Shown piece by piece: positions 34,950 to 47,888 of a stretch of DNA of 64,000 nucleotides (positions are counted from its first letter, which is position 1; each line of letters begins with the position of its first letter). The notes under the pieces are model-generated. The model did not search any database and was not told the DNA's origin. It was given only the letters and a program-made list of their open reading frames with translations. Location: assembly GCF_964340395.1 (NCBI RefSeq), contig NC_135550.1:4500601-4564600 (forward strand). Reading direction: 5' to 3'. This DNA is from Glandiceps talaboti. Taxonomy: Eukaryota; Hemichordata; Enteropneusta; Spengelidae. Made by a program: the position numbers and the translations under genes.

Positions 34950-37531
34950 TCACTTGTCATCCTCAGAAATACCATCTACATTACCATCACTTTCCCCCAC
35001 TTCATTAATTATTGCATCCTGGATTTCTGTGACAGGTTTTAACCATGTTGATTTAACAACCCTACTTTTACTCAGTCTAGTTACTTTACTATCCCACTCT
35101 ATTCTTCTTTCTGGAGACATCACTGACAAGTAGGATTGCATTTCACACTTTAATTGTGCCACAGATTTAGATTCTAGTTTGTTATATTTTGCCCTTTCTT
35201 CTTTAGTAACAAAAATTACAGGGACGTGTTCTCTTCTCTGAGGGAACTTAGAGGCCCATAGATACTGAGTGACAAATCTCATTCTTCTCATACCTGCCTC
35301 GCTATTAAAATCTAGCAAACCAATGTCAAGATCCTCCCCATGAATATTGGTAATTGTTCTACCTGGGTTAGGTGTAAGATATGCCTTGGACCTTAACACC
35401 ACTTTGAAGTTAACAAGATCGTTTTCATATGGAGGAAGATTGCGATCAAATGAATTGTCAACTCTCATTCCTAGTGCCATCAATGTGGTGTTACGGAGAC
35501 ATACAAGACTGTGATGGTTGCGAATGACCCTTTCCCACTTAGTATAGTCAGGAGTCCCCACTATCCATGATTTGATTGATTTATTATATTCTTCAAGGAC
35601 AAAGTCCAAACCCTGGTGTTTATTTGGCTTTCCAGATCTAGAAACAGATTCATATTGTTCTAATACCTCCCTTAGGGCCTCTGGCCAACACAATCTATCA
35701 TACTCATCCCATGACTCTATTTCCTGGTATTTTGGGTGACAACGTCCAAACCAAACTGGAGAAAATAATTGTCTCCCTGCTCTGAAAAGTTTAGTATCAT
35801 TGTTTCGGACCCCCTTCCTGAACAAATGAATTCCAAGGCAATGTTGCAGCATTGTTGTCCAAACAAACTGTATCGTTTCATCACTACTTTTGTTTCTTAT
35901 CCATTCCAAAAGTCATAAGGTGATGGAACTTGAGACTCACACGTATATGGCCAAAGTAACTCTTGATAGATAGCTTCATGGAATTTACAGAAATTATCAA
36001 AACTTTGATGGTGGTCCCCACATCTCTTAAAGAAAAGCTGAGCCTTCTCAGTCACAAAACCCTGTGTCTTCCCAAACTCTGAATAGATAATTTCCCAATA
36101 CATTTCTGCAAAAGATCTTATCATATTCATTTCTTCATGACCTGGACCAGTGCGAAGAACCACCCAATCAAACTCATCCCCATACTTATGAATAGCTTAT
36201 TCTTATGATGTGCTGGGGTAAGCCATCACATCTTACAATGGTCCATTCCCTCTTTCCTTTACCGTTGCAGTATTTATGAATCCCTGCATGTTTCCCTATT
36301 GCCCTAAGAATTATTACAATAGCTTCCAGAGAAGATGGGTTTACAAACATAGGGTCTACAAGACTAATATTGGCCTTCCTAACTTGGTTAAGTACATTTT
36401 CAGTGTCTGGGGATTTTCCTTCATATTTCATTACTACCCGTTGGGTACCTCCCTCATTAGTCACTGTGTGGCCAGTATACTCATGAAATAAAATTGTATT
36501 ATCATCACAAGTGCTTTTTGTCCTGTATGTCTTTGTATCCACACCTTTTTTACTCTTTCTTTTCAAACCAAAGTTACCACAATTTACACATTTAATTCTA
36601 TTTTCAACCTTTGGATGGCTGTGATTACATACACTACAGATGTCAGTGGCATTACTTAATTACACAATTTACACATTTAATTCTATTTTAACTGATTCAC
36701 TATTCCCTATTAAACCAATCCCACTTTCTGTCTGTTTAGCTGTTATTGCATTTATAAATGCGACAACAACAGGATTTCTAGAATTTATGTGACTGACTAA
36801 ATTGACATCTATTAGATTATCTAAGCTCCTTCTATCTTTATCCCTGGTCAGTTTTGTTGTTTCTTCATAGGCATTCTTATTTTCTATGAAACCTATTTGT
36901 TTGACTGCCTCAATCCTCTGTTTTTGTGTTTCATACATATTGTCTAATTTCTTTTGTAATTCATCCTTGTCATCTTCTAGTTTATTTTTATCTTCTAACA
37001 GGTCCTTATTTTCATTTCTAAGAGTAGTCACTTCTTCACTTAACTCATCTACATCCTGTATTAGGGACTTTACCTGATCTTTCAGCTCACTAATTAGTTG
37101 CTGGTATTCGCCTTCAACATCAAGGTTGTACATGTTAGCATATTCTGGTATCTGAAATAAGTGTAAAATACAAAACTGTTAAATCTCTAGAAGTTGCATA
37201 CTTTCATTTCATTTAATGACTCTTAGTTACTATGTCACAACTACCTACATGGCAGACATGAATGGAACATACAATATAGCTTGGTATCATTGCCTGTAGT
37301 ACTGTGTACACCAAAATGTATGATGTTATTGAATCGGTCTACTGACTATGTGCTACATGTTACATGTGTTACAGGTTACATGTTCAAGTGATGGAAAATT
37401 GGTATATTCATGTCATTTTTATGTCATGTAATCGCTTTCATATCAGTGTATCTTTCGCTCATGTATACATTGGAACTAATTACATAAACCAGTCCTTCAA
37501 GATTATACATGTATGTATGTATGTATGTATG

Positions 37532-37562
<31 letters not shown>

Positions 37563-40165
37563 TGAAAAATGAGGAGAGACAAGTGAGACATATAGGGATG
37601 TAGGAGTCGAACCCACATCCCCTGAATACGAACAAGCGTGATCCTGCCAACTGAGCTTACTCGTTAAAATAAAATATGCAATGTACAGCAGTAACTGTGA
37701 CTTGCCTTTGTTTCAGGACAAAGTGTACCACCTCTTGCTGCTTCAGAAATACGACAGTTGTATCTGCAACACCATTATACTTAAAAAAAAAAAATTCATT
37801 GAATTTGTTAATATCATGATGTTACAAATACATGCATATTATATCAGCCATCCATAATAATGAAGTACACAATGTACATCGTCAATCATAAATGCAGTAC
37901 TTAAAAACACTACATAGATTTCATTTATTCAATTTTACAATTATAAGAACAACATATAATACTGTTGTGAACATGTTCAGCAAATGTGTACTGTATCATG
38001 TAAATTTCGTATAATTTTAAAATTTTTACCATTGCCAATAAAGTAACATATTAAATAATATGCAACACAAATAGCATCTTACCTTTGTGTGACTATCAAT
38101 TGGAGTTACCGTAGCTATAGCTTGGTTTTGGAGTGTTGTACGAGTAATATGACCTGGGATAGATGAACATCCTTTGCTTGGACACTAAATAAATCATACA
38201 GCAAAAATCAACCCATGAATTGGGAATTTAGTGAGAATCAAGAAATATATATGCACTCTATGGATAATTGGATACTGGAAGTATGGGATTAGTGAAATTA
38301 ACAATTACTGCTAGTTGGGTATTAGTATTTTAAAACAAAAGTACTAGTAACTCATTTCAAATCTAAATATTCGTTTTGGGGTGTTATGCACTCCCACACA
38401 CATGTACATAGTCATTGTTATTCAAAAGTCTACTGAAAAATCAAGGATGGATCATTTTCTATTAGAGTATAATGTTTTTTCTACATGTTGCTGTATCTGT
38501 GTTGATATAACTGTATACATGGATTGTGTATACAGGTGTATTAGCAGATCTTATTTTATCAACATTTCACTGTTTATAATTAAAACACTAATATATCGTT
38601 TGGTACATATTCTTAGATAATACAAACTGATAAGTATACATACTTATATCAACAGACCAGTTACATCACTCATACTGTGAAAACATCTCTGAGAAGATGT
38701 ACAGAAATGTACAGACCATGTAACTGCATTTGTACATGAAATTTTTCAAACAGATCACAACAGTCATAATTTTACATCTAATATGCTAGCTGTCACATGT
38801 CTATTAGTACAGCTATGAAATCTTACCAGATTTATAGACCCTATATAACATCACTTTTTTCACATATCCTGTTTTAGGAGGTGCAGGAGGTCTGTTACAG
38901 GCATGTCCTGTAATCTACATGTGGATTTCTAGCTGTTTATATAATGTAAACGGCCTGACCTTACTTAGCCAATTATATCATGACTAACCTGTGACTGTGT
39001 AATATCATGAATATAGTCGATGTCTATACATGTAGCTGGAGATTCTTCATGGGTCTCCTTTCGTTTGCGATCAGCCTGTGAAGAAAGCAATTCCAAATAT
39101 CACACAAATGAAATACACAAAATAGTACATACCACTCGTAGGTGTGTCACCCCGCGTCTCCAATTATTAAACGAGTCGTCAAACAACTACAAATGTAGTG
39201 ATCATCAATAAAGTTTTTACACTTGCTAACTATACACTGACTGTCAACATAAGTCTATAGAACTATAATACATATTTGATTTACTGTTACACGAGCAAAT
39301 CATCATTACAAAAAAAGCTCCAACGAATATAGAAGTAAACTTAGTTTGCTCAGCTGCATCGTCCTGCTTGCAGACTTGAAAGTCGAGATTCAATGCTGAC
39401 ATTGTCCCTTTCGTTCTCAGCTCCGTGTTTAGAGACATTGAATTTGTTAGTCCTGCAACCGGAATAAGTCGGGACTCAATTCTGACAGTGTCTGTAATGT
39501 TTCTTGTCAGTGTTCACAATTATTACAAGCAGGACTACATTTGTTATTTGTCAGAGTTGTGTCCCGTCCACGGTCGTCAAACAGGACTGCTCCGGATCCC
39601 GCACGAGACGAGGCTCGGTCAGTACAAAGAAAATTTCTGACTACATGTATGTTACAACACAGAGACAGACTGCAAATTGCAAGTGGGATCCAGATATCAA
39701 CTGTATCAACATATTATCAGTTCACAACAAAGGCTATGTCGTTCAGCAACTTGGAAGCACAAGGTCATCGGTCAAACGTGAGAGGTCATTATATACATCG
39801 CCCTCAGAGTTATAAAAAACAACCTCTTTTGTACATACCTGAACTTTCCGCTCCGCAACATTATTGAAGTGCTGCGTAAATTCCCGTCGCATTGCAGCCA
39901 TACGAAGGCAGTTGGTGCAGATACTAGCTGTCCTGTGAACTCCAAGTCTAGCGAAGGCATTGCGAAAGTCCTTCCGTACATATTTCGCTATTTCAACCCC
40001 GGTTTTCTCACGCTCAGAACCTCTATTCCACCTTTCATGGAACGGGTTTTTACATTTCTTCTGTGGGCCATGGCCAACAAACACAACGATCACAATAATG
40101 CTAATTAAAAATAAAAAGGCTAAAATAATTGCTGCAAGGCTTGACAAAGATTGATGCGTTTGCAT
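34950..40165 (-). pseudogene. DUF6589-family gene, six exons, with disabling lesions
   Basis: Exons on the minus strand, all phase 0: 40165-39839 (109 codons), 39075-38989 (29), 38184-38083 (34), 37779-37702 (26, weak CAA|GTCAC donor), 37151 onward, running into a long last block ending at 34950. Exon 1 begins MQTHQSLSS, has one hydrophobic helix (AAIILAFLFLISIIVIVVFV) and a basic CTNC-containing segment. The 37.1-kb exon encodes a coiled coil (about residues 10-80 from MYNLDVEGEY). Then comes a possible zinc ribbon (CSVC then CVNC). The last block carries the DUF6589 signature: a CDGLPQ motif, FDWVVLRTGPGHEEMNM, a KRCGDHHQSF segment, and LFRKGVRNNDTKLFRAGRQLFSPVWFGR. The family's role is unknown to me; its members are often multicopy in invertebrates and may be linked to mobile elements. 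Lesions: two in-frame stops at 36669-36671 and 36660-36662 beside a 30-bp duplication, a frameshift near 36186, and an opposite shift near 35903. Assembly indels could explain the frameshifts. Confidence 0.75.
37508..37680 (-). mobile_element. tRNA-derived SINE with tetranucleotide tail
   Basis: On the minus strand, AGCTCAGTTGGCAGG (37643-37657) is a near-perfect tRNA D-arm/A box and GGGTTCGACTCC (37603-37614) is a near-perfect T-arm/B box, spaced as in a tRNA. The T-arm stem is extended to ten pairs (37595-37604 with 37612-37621, one G-T pair). Sequence then runs about 35 bases into a (TACA)n tail at 37511-37560. It lies in the intron between exons 4 and 5 of the DUF6589 gene, in the same orientation. 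A tRNA gene is unlikely because the anticodon region does not fold. Confidence 0.7.
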
Positions 40166-41894
40166 TGTTGAACCTTATCTTTAAAAGTGTCGTCTGCTAT
40201 TGTAAGCTCGAGCTCAGTGACTATCATTTCATCGATCGGGAGCGTTAACTGTCAATCATTTGTCAATTGACCAATAAGATGTAGGAGAATATTTTGTGTA
40301 CATTTTGTAATTTTCTCTCAATATTTGTAATTTCTACAATTGTTTTTGTATGGTAATGTCAATAATCACGTTATTTACATGCTTCATAGAACACTGAATA
40401 TTATTTTACAGCTGTGATTGGTTAAATTAAAGACATCTCCCTAGGAACGATTCGATCATAAATATTCATATATGCAAAATAGCATGACTATATATGGCGA
40501 TCTTGTAGACTGATATGAATATGAGAGCGCTTCCTCGGCCTTCCTAGCAACGCAACAAAATATCGATCGATCGTCTGCTCGCGCTCGCGCTTCATTTTGA
40601 AAGTGCGCCACCAACGTCGATGTAAGGTAAACCAGGAAGCTACCGTGTAACGGCGGTGGTACGGGGACGTCCATGGTGTTGTTCTACAGTGAGACAGACT
40701 AGATTTTCTGGGGTTTCAAGTGTTTGTATTGATATTCTCGTTGTATCTGAACATTATTACATCAAAGGAAGGAGGTGAACACTGAAAATACACATCAGTA
40801 AGCTTTATTGCAAAAATACAGTCACAATCGTCCGCTCACTTCATACCTGTCAGTTTCACGCACATACGTTGTTTACGCGTATTTGTATTACATACTATTG
40901 TTATTAGATTATAAATATCCATAATCTTAGCTTTATTGTTCCATGATGCCCATGGACGAATCAGTAATGACTTAGCTAACGATATCAGAAATGAAGCTAA
41001 AATAAATATATTTTCATGTATGACAGTGACACTAATAGAGCTATGTGGGAGTGTGAAATAGTATACATGCGACGAGTAGAAAACCCAACTTGCAAACATG
41101 TAAATTCAGTGGGACAGAAGGAAGTTCAACACGCACATGCCGATGGTGGTGTTAGTGCGACAAAACTGTATGTGACAAAGTTGATGAAAGTTGGAAGCAG
41201 AAACTTATAGGATTTGGAGCAGATGGTGCGTCTGTCAATCTCGGTCGAAACAAGAATGTATACACTTTACCCAGGATGAAGTAGGACAATAATACCGTAT
41301 CACTTCAGTGTATTAAAGTTGTTAAACTGTTACGGTGCTTACCATGAAGTATGTAAACTTTCTGATGCGTAAAAGCAATGTTATGAGGGTTTAAATTTCG
41401 TTTATCATTTGCCGTGGAAACGGGGTTACATATCCCAGCTGGTATGTAGGGGATCACGAAAGTCGAGTGAAGTCGAGGATGGCAAGCTTTCCTGTGTTGG
41501 AAGTGGATATGGGCATTTGAACAACATTTTTGACAACTAACTTCACTGGGACTTTTAAAAAAAAATCACAGATGTAGAGGTAAATTTCTTGCATAAATCA
41601 TGAAATTGCAAGACTATCCTTACGGAAGGCATTCAGTTTAAATTCAGGTTAGTAATTAGACTCTATATAACAACTAATGCATTCCTTCATTACTTCCTTC
41701 ATAAATCGCGAACGTTTAGTCACTTCAATTTACAATATTATGTGTCCAAGTCAAAATCCAATGTACAGAAGAAACCATTGATAAAATAAAAACATCAAAC
41801 ACACCCTTCTATAACTTATATAAAAGTGATGAACACTGTTGCCAATAACTTTTTAATAAACAAATAGTTTGTATAAATAATGTATGTGACAAAG
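40166..41894. other. 5' flank of the DUF6589 gene and intergenic DNA
   Basis: CCAAT-type words (GACCAATAAG near 40267, GATTGGTTAA near 40416) and a CpG-containing stretch at 40500-40680 suggest promoter activity. A 72-codon minus-strand frame (MDVPVPPPLHGSF, from 40674) lies there, but I cannot support it as a gene. Confidence 0.35.
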
Positions 41895-42317
41895 TGTAAC
41901 TTGAAAATGAAGCAATTCCTCTGTAATAGCTGGTAAGGTAGTTAGAGAGCACACTTTAAAAACATTCATAAAAAGGTTACAGAAAATATTCTGTAGATTG
42001 TAAATTGACAACACACAGGAAATTGGGCATGTGCATGTACGTAAATCATCATTTAATATAAGTCTTAAAGTTAAAATAACACACGTCGGTTGTCACAGAG
42101 AGCCTTTAACTGTGCCTGGCTTGCATAAAACATACCTTCTCGTCTATGCAAGTCACATGTACGCCGTTATTGTTCAGCGAAGTGTAAGCACGGACTGCCA
42201 TGGTTACGCTTAGTCTGTTATTTACTGGCACAGTTGACTGATTGAATCACGACAAATACCAACTGATTTTTACTCTGCGGTTATATAACAGATTTGCATC
42301 GGAAAGCTGAAAAGCCA
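41895..42317. repeat. 423-bp direct repeat, left copy (LTR-like)
   Basis: Nearly identical (about ten scattered differences at most) and equal in length to 43018-43440. It starts TG (TGTAACTTGAAAATG) and ends CA (GAAAAGCCA), like an LTR. There is no protein domain inside. Confidence 0.75.
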
Positions 42318-42475
42318 AGTAATTATACCATTCTGTACTTCTGAATTCAGGTAGGCAATCTCTGCGACTAATTATACCATTCTGTACTTCTGAATTCAGG
42401 CAGACTGCGCCTCTGGGACTAATTATACCATTCTATACTTCTGAATTCAGATAGCCTGCGCCTCTGGGACTAATA
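42318..42475. repeat. Three tandem copies of a roughly 52-bp unit
   Basis: The unit contains TAATTATACCATTCTGTACT and TCTGAATTCAG, followed by a TCTG(C/G)GAC end. It begins directly after the left direct repeat. Confidence 0.85.
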
Positions 42476-43017
42476 TTCCTTGAGGTCTTAAAATCTCTCC
42501 AAATTTCATAATATGAACACTTGCTCACACACGTCCTTTTGAAATATTAAAAGAAATTTAGGGGTTCACCGTTTTGTTGTCAAGGAAATCGACAAACTTT
42601 ATGTTAACACACGATCGGTGGCCATATTGGGATTCTAAAATGGCTCAATTAAGGCATCATTTTGACCTCTATTTTTTTTTAAAAAAAACAATATTTATGT
42701 GGAGAAGCCTCAGTTGTTCCTCGATTTGAAGTGAGAATGGGGTTGACTTTTAAAAAATTAACAGAAAAGTTTGAAGCATTTTATTTCCAAGATTCATTCA
42801 ACGCAATATGAAATTAGCTTAATAACTACATTCTGTTATGAGTCAAAAAGATTTACACAAAATACCAACGGATTTGCTTGAATAAAATCTCAGACCACTA
42901 TAGAGGTCTGAGATAAAACTTATGATTGAATTGAGTGCATCTTTATCGTCTACGAGCATTTATGTCAGCCATTCAAGTTTTGAATAGTTCTATGTATCGT
43001 CTTTCTGAGAAAAAAGA

Positions 43018-43440
43018 TGAAACTTGAAAATGAAGCAATTCCTCTGTAATAGCTGGTAAGGTAGTCAGAGAGCACACTTTAAAAACATTCATAAAAAGGT
43101 TAAAGAAAATATTCTGTAGATTGTAAATTGACAACACAAAGGAAATTGGGCAAGTGCATGTACGTAAATCATCATTTAATATAAGTCTTAAAGTTAAAAT
43201 AACACACGTCGGTTGTCACAGAGAGCCTTTAACTGTGCCTGGCTTGCATAAAACATACCTACTCGTCTATGCAAGTCACATGTACGCCGTTATTGTTCAG
43301 CGAAGTTTAAGCACGGACTGCCATGGTTACGCTTAGTCTGTTATTTACTGGCACAGTTGACTGATTGAATCACGACAAATACCAATTGATTTTTACTCTG
43401 CGGTCATATAACAGATTTGCATCGGAAAGCTGAAAAGCCA
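43018..43440. repeat. 423-bp direct repeat, right copy (LTR-like)
   Basis: Matches 41895-42317 end to end, starting TGAAACTTGAAAATG and ending GAAAAGCCA. It is immediately preceded by a purine run, GAGAAAAAAGA, which would fit the polypurine tract of an LTR element. Confidence 0.75.
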
Positions 43441-43990
43441 CTCCTTCGCCTGTTTGTTCAGCGCAGATAGATCGCAAGATATGACGGCAACGGAAACGTT
43501 TTCCGGTAATTACAACGCCACGGTACGAGATTGCAAATTAAATGAGAAATTCTGAATTCTCTTTGACGACAGCCAGGATTGACTGTAGCCCTAGGTAACC
43601 TTATATCGCCATTTTTAACACTCATATGAGTTTTCAATGTGATTATGGTTTTTGCCTAGAGTCGTATTGTTCACATTATCAATGCAAGCATCTATAGCTC
43701 AAATGGATCACTATCCCAACATTTTTTTTTTCTTGAGGAAGCAAGTCTCTTCTACTATAAATTACTCCTGGCTCCCGTATCCCCTTTCTTTAATAACATC
43801 AGAAGAGTTTCTAATGGAAATGATGACTCCTCATTTTACTATCTGTCTCCTGACAACAACGTGTAAAATTCAGCCAAGTAAACGACTATATTTGACAATT
43901 ATCATATCGAAAATTTTACAAGCGTCAGGGGAGGTTATGTTATACTTCTGTCTGTCTCTCTGGCTGTCTGTCTTTCTGTCTTTCCGTGTA
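43441..43990. other. Intergenic, nothing recognised
   Basis: The plus-strand open frame across this area is continuous only because of the neighbouring (TGTC)n repeat. Confidence 0.4.
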
Positions 43991-44017
43991 TCTATCTATC
44001 TGTCTGTCTGTCTGTCG

Positions 44018-44073
<56 letters not shown>

Positions 44074-44076
44074 TTG

Positions 44077-44113
<37 letters not shown>

Positions 44114-44140
44114 GGCTGGCTGGCTGGCTGGCTTTCTGTC
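43990..44140. repeat. (TGTC)n and (TGGC)n microsatellite
   Basis: About thirty TGTC/CTGT tetramers with a few substitutions, then four GGCT tetramers. It is followed at 44180-44285 by a GTG/GAT-rich stretch. Confidence 0.96.
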
Positions 44141-44429
44141 TCTATCTGTAAACACGTTATCTCAAAAACTAATAGTCACCGTGGTGATGGTGATGGTGGT
44201 GGAAATTGTTACTGTGATGATGGTAGTCACTGTACATGTGGTGGTGGTAGTCACCATGGTAGTGGAATAAAGTTACAGTGGTGGGGGCGGGGTAATTATT
44301 ATATTCTCAGCAAATTCTTGAATCTCTACAAAAGATGGTTACTGTGCTATAAGTTGAAATTATCAGTGTTTTCAAATTTCTGGGCATTAAAAAACTTTCA
44401 TATTGCTTGTCTTGGCAAACAAATACTGA

Positions 44430-44830
44430 ACACCTTGTAAAGAAAGCTCAACAACGTCTTTAGTTTCTGAGACGTTTAAAGAAATTTAGAATGAGTCGTA
44501 CTATTTTAGTTAATTTCTACCACACTATAACAGTTGTAGAGAGTATTATAACATATGCCATCACCTTCTGGTTTAACAACGTCACCAACGATGAGTTGAA
44601 TATACACGAGAAAGTTGTCAGGACAGCACGGCATCATTGGCGCAAAATTACCATCCTTACAATCAATCCATCATGATCCCAGACCATTCGCAAAGCTACA
44701 TCCATCATTAGGATACCTGTCATCCGGCATACACATCAAAACGAAATCAGAACGTTTTAGAAAGAGTTTGTATCCATTTGCGATTCGCATTTTAAACCAA
44801 TTACGATTAGTTCATCAAAATATCAAAGTA
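44430..44830 (+). mobile_element. LINE reverse transcriptase tail, decayed
   Basis: Translations in shifting frames resemble the C-terminal part of Jockey/CR1/L2-type non-LTR retrotransposon ORF2: KKAQQRL, a stop, FLRRLKKF, then SRTILVNFYHTI, VESIITYAITFWF, VVRTARHHW, and after a frame change SGIHIKTKSERFRKSLYPFA and IRILNQL. Stops and frameshifts show it is dead. No 5' part lies nearby. Confidence 0.75.
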
Positions 44831-44959
44831 AGTTGCTAGAACAAGGGCAAGTTATTGTAACCATATGTGATTCAAAACATAGAAACAATATGTGTCACAA
44901 AAATGAAAATTTGCACTATAGTGTTGAGTATCGGTATGGCCGAACAATAATGACAAGTC

Positions 44960-45165
44960 AGCTTAATATGTGTACAAGTGAAGTGTGTTACATCGAGATG
45001 ACATGATATGTGTACAAGTGAAATACCAGTGTGTTACATCGAAAGGACATGATATGTGAGTGAAGTGTGTTACATCGAGATGACATACATGATATGTGTA
45101 CATTGAAATGTGTTACATCGAGATGACACGATATGTGTACAAGTGAAGTGTTTTACATCGATTAA
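44960..45165. repeat. About 40-50 bp tandem repeat, five diverged copies
   Basis: GATATGTGTACAAGTGAA, then GTGTGTTACATCGAGATGAC, repeated with indels. Confidence 0.85.
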
Positions 45166-45169
45166 AAAC

Positions 45170-46310
45170 ATATACATTAACCATCAAAGGAAAATGAAGT
45201 CCTATGAGTGTTCCTGCTATCTTTTTCTCCGATTTTTGGGACTATTTAATGATGCTTTTTGATGTGAGTGGGTATGCTGGTCTACGTATAGAATATTGGT
45301 TGCATCTAGCAAATATGAAGTCCCTTATTCCATTGATACAATTAGTTATAACTACATAACTGTGGCTGTGTTAAATTTAGGGGCAACAACAATCTGTGTA
45401 AGATAAAAATTAGATTCTTTTAATTAGGCCTCAGACCCCCTCTAACTAAATTGGTCAAACTTGAAACTTGTTTAAGACAGCATAATCAATTTCAAATCAG
45501 TATGTAGTAGTATGTAGGGCTATAAATAGAAAGCCAGTATGTAGTGAGAAAGAAATAGTTCTAGACCTTATTCTTTCGTTTCTCAATTCGACAGCTTTTT
45601 TAATGGAAATATTTGTAATAAGGGGTACAAAACATATACATCTAAAGTGAAATCGTTTTTGTAGAATAACAACAAAAATGGCTCAAACTTAGTTTCTTTT
45701 TATCCTACATTGAACTATTGATCTCGCTCTTTACCATGATTAGGTTATTAGTTACGAATAGACGTTCAATGTCTGATTTATGATGACGGTGTTCAATTCT
45801 TTAAATTATCTGGAAATGAGATACATTCCTAATAAATTAGGACCAACTGATTGATTGACTGACTGATTGATTTATAATAACATATGACTATTTGCATTAT
45901 TATGTATATTAGGTAACATATTATTAATGCTGATATAAGTACAAATATAACAATAATAACAAGAGTGCCAATGAATAATTATAATATAATTAATTAATTA
46001 CTAATTTTAATCAATCTATAGACTATCATTAATTTTCTGTTATGTTATTATTAAAAAGTACAAAAGATATCTAAGCCTATTAGACGACTCGATATCAACC
46101 ATTTCACACACTACTTCCTCGCTAGGCCTATATTATCATCCTTTATACGCAATAGATGTTTAGCAATAGATGTTTAGCATATGAAACTAGGTATGGACTC
46201 ATTATAAATACAATATCACATTCCTGTTAATGGCTTTGTATCTCAAAGCGTTTGTCATTTAATACGCTTTCAGTCATACAACGCCATTTAGATGATAAAT
46301 GTTTAGAACG
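45170..46310. other. Intergenic, AT-rich
   Basis: No gene recognised. A short (TGAT)n-like tract near 45850 and a very AT-rich stretch at 45880-46050. Confidence 0.45.
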
Positions 46311-46314
46311 AAAG

Positions 46315-46442
46315 TAAGGTTGACAAAGTGCTCAGTAAGGTTGACAAAGTGCTCAGTAAGGTTGACAAAGTGGCCAGTAAGGTTGACAAAGTGGCCAGTA
46401 AGGTTGACAAAATGGTCAGTAAGGTTGACAAAATGGCCAGAA
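46315..46442. repeat. 21-bp tandem repeat, six copies
   Basis: The unit is TAAGGTTGACAAAGTGCTCA plus G, with variants in the last bases. As 21 is a multiple of three, the minus strand reads HFVNLTG repeats, but the surrounding frame has no other sign of coding. Confidence 0.93.
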
Positions 46443-47837
46443 AGATGTACATAGGCAAGGGTATTAACACATATAGTGAGATGTAAAAATGAGTGCAGAA
46501 ATGTTCTAGAGTTTGATATAATTGTCACTAATACTAATTGAAATTGTTCAACATGAATGATTTAGTCATTTTAAATGTTAAATGTGAAAAAAATATGAAT
46601 ACTTTATCAATTAAGTTTGCATCAGCATTTTGCATGAAATAGGTATGAGGCTGACTACTTATTCTAAATTCCAAACATATTTGATTGGATGCTATCTTTA
46701 ATGTGTATTGTCCTTTGTTTAACCCACAAGCGCCAAGTCGTTAGCGGACAATAATAGTTTGTGGCCTTGCCATGCTGGAGGAAAACAATGTTTTCGATAA
46801 AACAGAAGTTTACTAATTTCTTAAATCACTGGGAATAGCTCAGACATCAGGTGTACGAAGACCATGCCCCCCCCCCCCGTATTCTACCATTAATGGTATA
46901 TTCCTACAGACATAATACATATAAATAAGCATGCAGAAAGTTTTTACCATATTTCTACGCTTGTCAACACATTCATAATAATTTAGTATGGCATTATCTG
47001 ATCTGTGAAGACATCATATGATAAAACACACACACCGATCGACTGTTTTATCCAGAATCTTCATTCATCAAAGTTTGAGGTAAGTTTCAATATAATTTGC
47101 AATCAATCCATTGATGCAATTTTAAGCGTATTAAATACAGTGAGATGGATATCTATTCGTGAATATAAGACTAGGCGTGTAGTTGTCGAAAACATGAGGA
47201 TTTACACTGACCATAAAACTGAAAAACTTATGCATAGATTATAACTGCCTCATACCGTCCATCAGATATGAAGATAATTAATGTCCTTGGCGTCTTTGCT
47301 CGACTATGGGTTGCCTCTTTGCTGTTTACCTTTGTCAAAAAGCTTTAAGTATTGATAGTGTGTGTACTTAGTCCACTAACATAGACACATTTTCGCAGAT
47401 TGAGATCTCCCAAATCGCAGTATGTGTACTCCTGAAGTTAAACGTAATTTTACAAAGACACGTTTTTGCAAATATACACTCTCCATAATCGCAAGACTCC
47501 CGATACACAATTTGTCTTCATAGTTGGCTTAATTTTCATATTTTTGTAAATAATGCCTTGATGTTTAAGCTTGGTGTGTGTGTGTGTGTGTGTGTGTGTA
47601 TTTGTCATGTATTAGACAATTCATCTCGCTGCAAGGCAACTACGTGCAATCAGTATTCTACATACATAATACATGGTATATGTAAAATCAACAGGTAAAG
47701 CAATCGATCGATAACAATCATCTAGCTGAGAGACGCATTTCTAAATGTTTGGTGGTCCTTAACGTTGCGCAACAAGGAAGATTAATACAAGATACCTTTA
47801 ATTGTTTTGTTCAAGGCAGAAATGTTTCTCTCTCTCC

Positions 47838-47888
<51 letters not shown>

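Noticed and set aside
37596-37665. Functional tRNA gene
   Set aside because: The A and B boxes are good but the anticodon and acceptor arms do not fold, and the element has a SINE-type tail.
39425-40154. Plus-strand open frames of 65-108 codons
   Set aside because: They run antisense to exon 1 of the DUF6589 gene and its flank, and show no family signature.
43652-44440. 262-codon plus-strand open frame
   Set aside because: Its length depends on the (TGTC)n microsatellite; the flanking parts have no domain.
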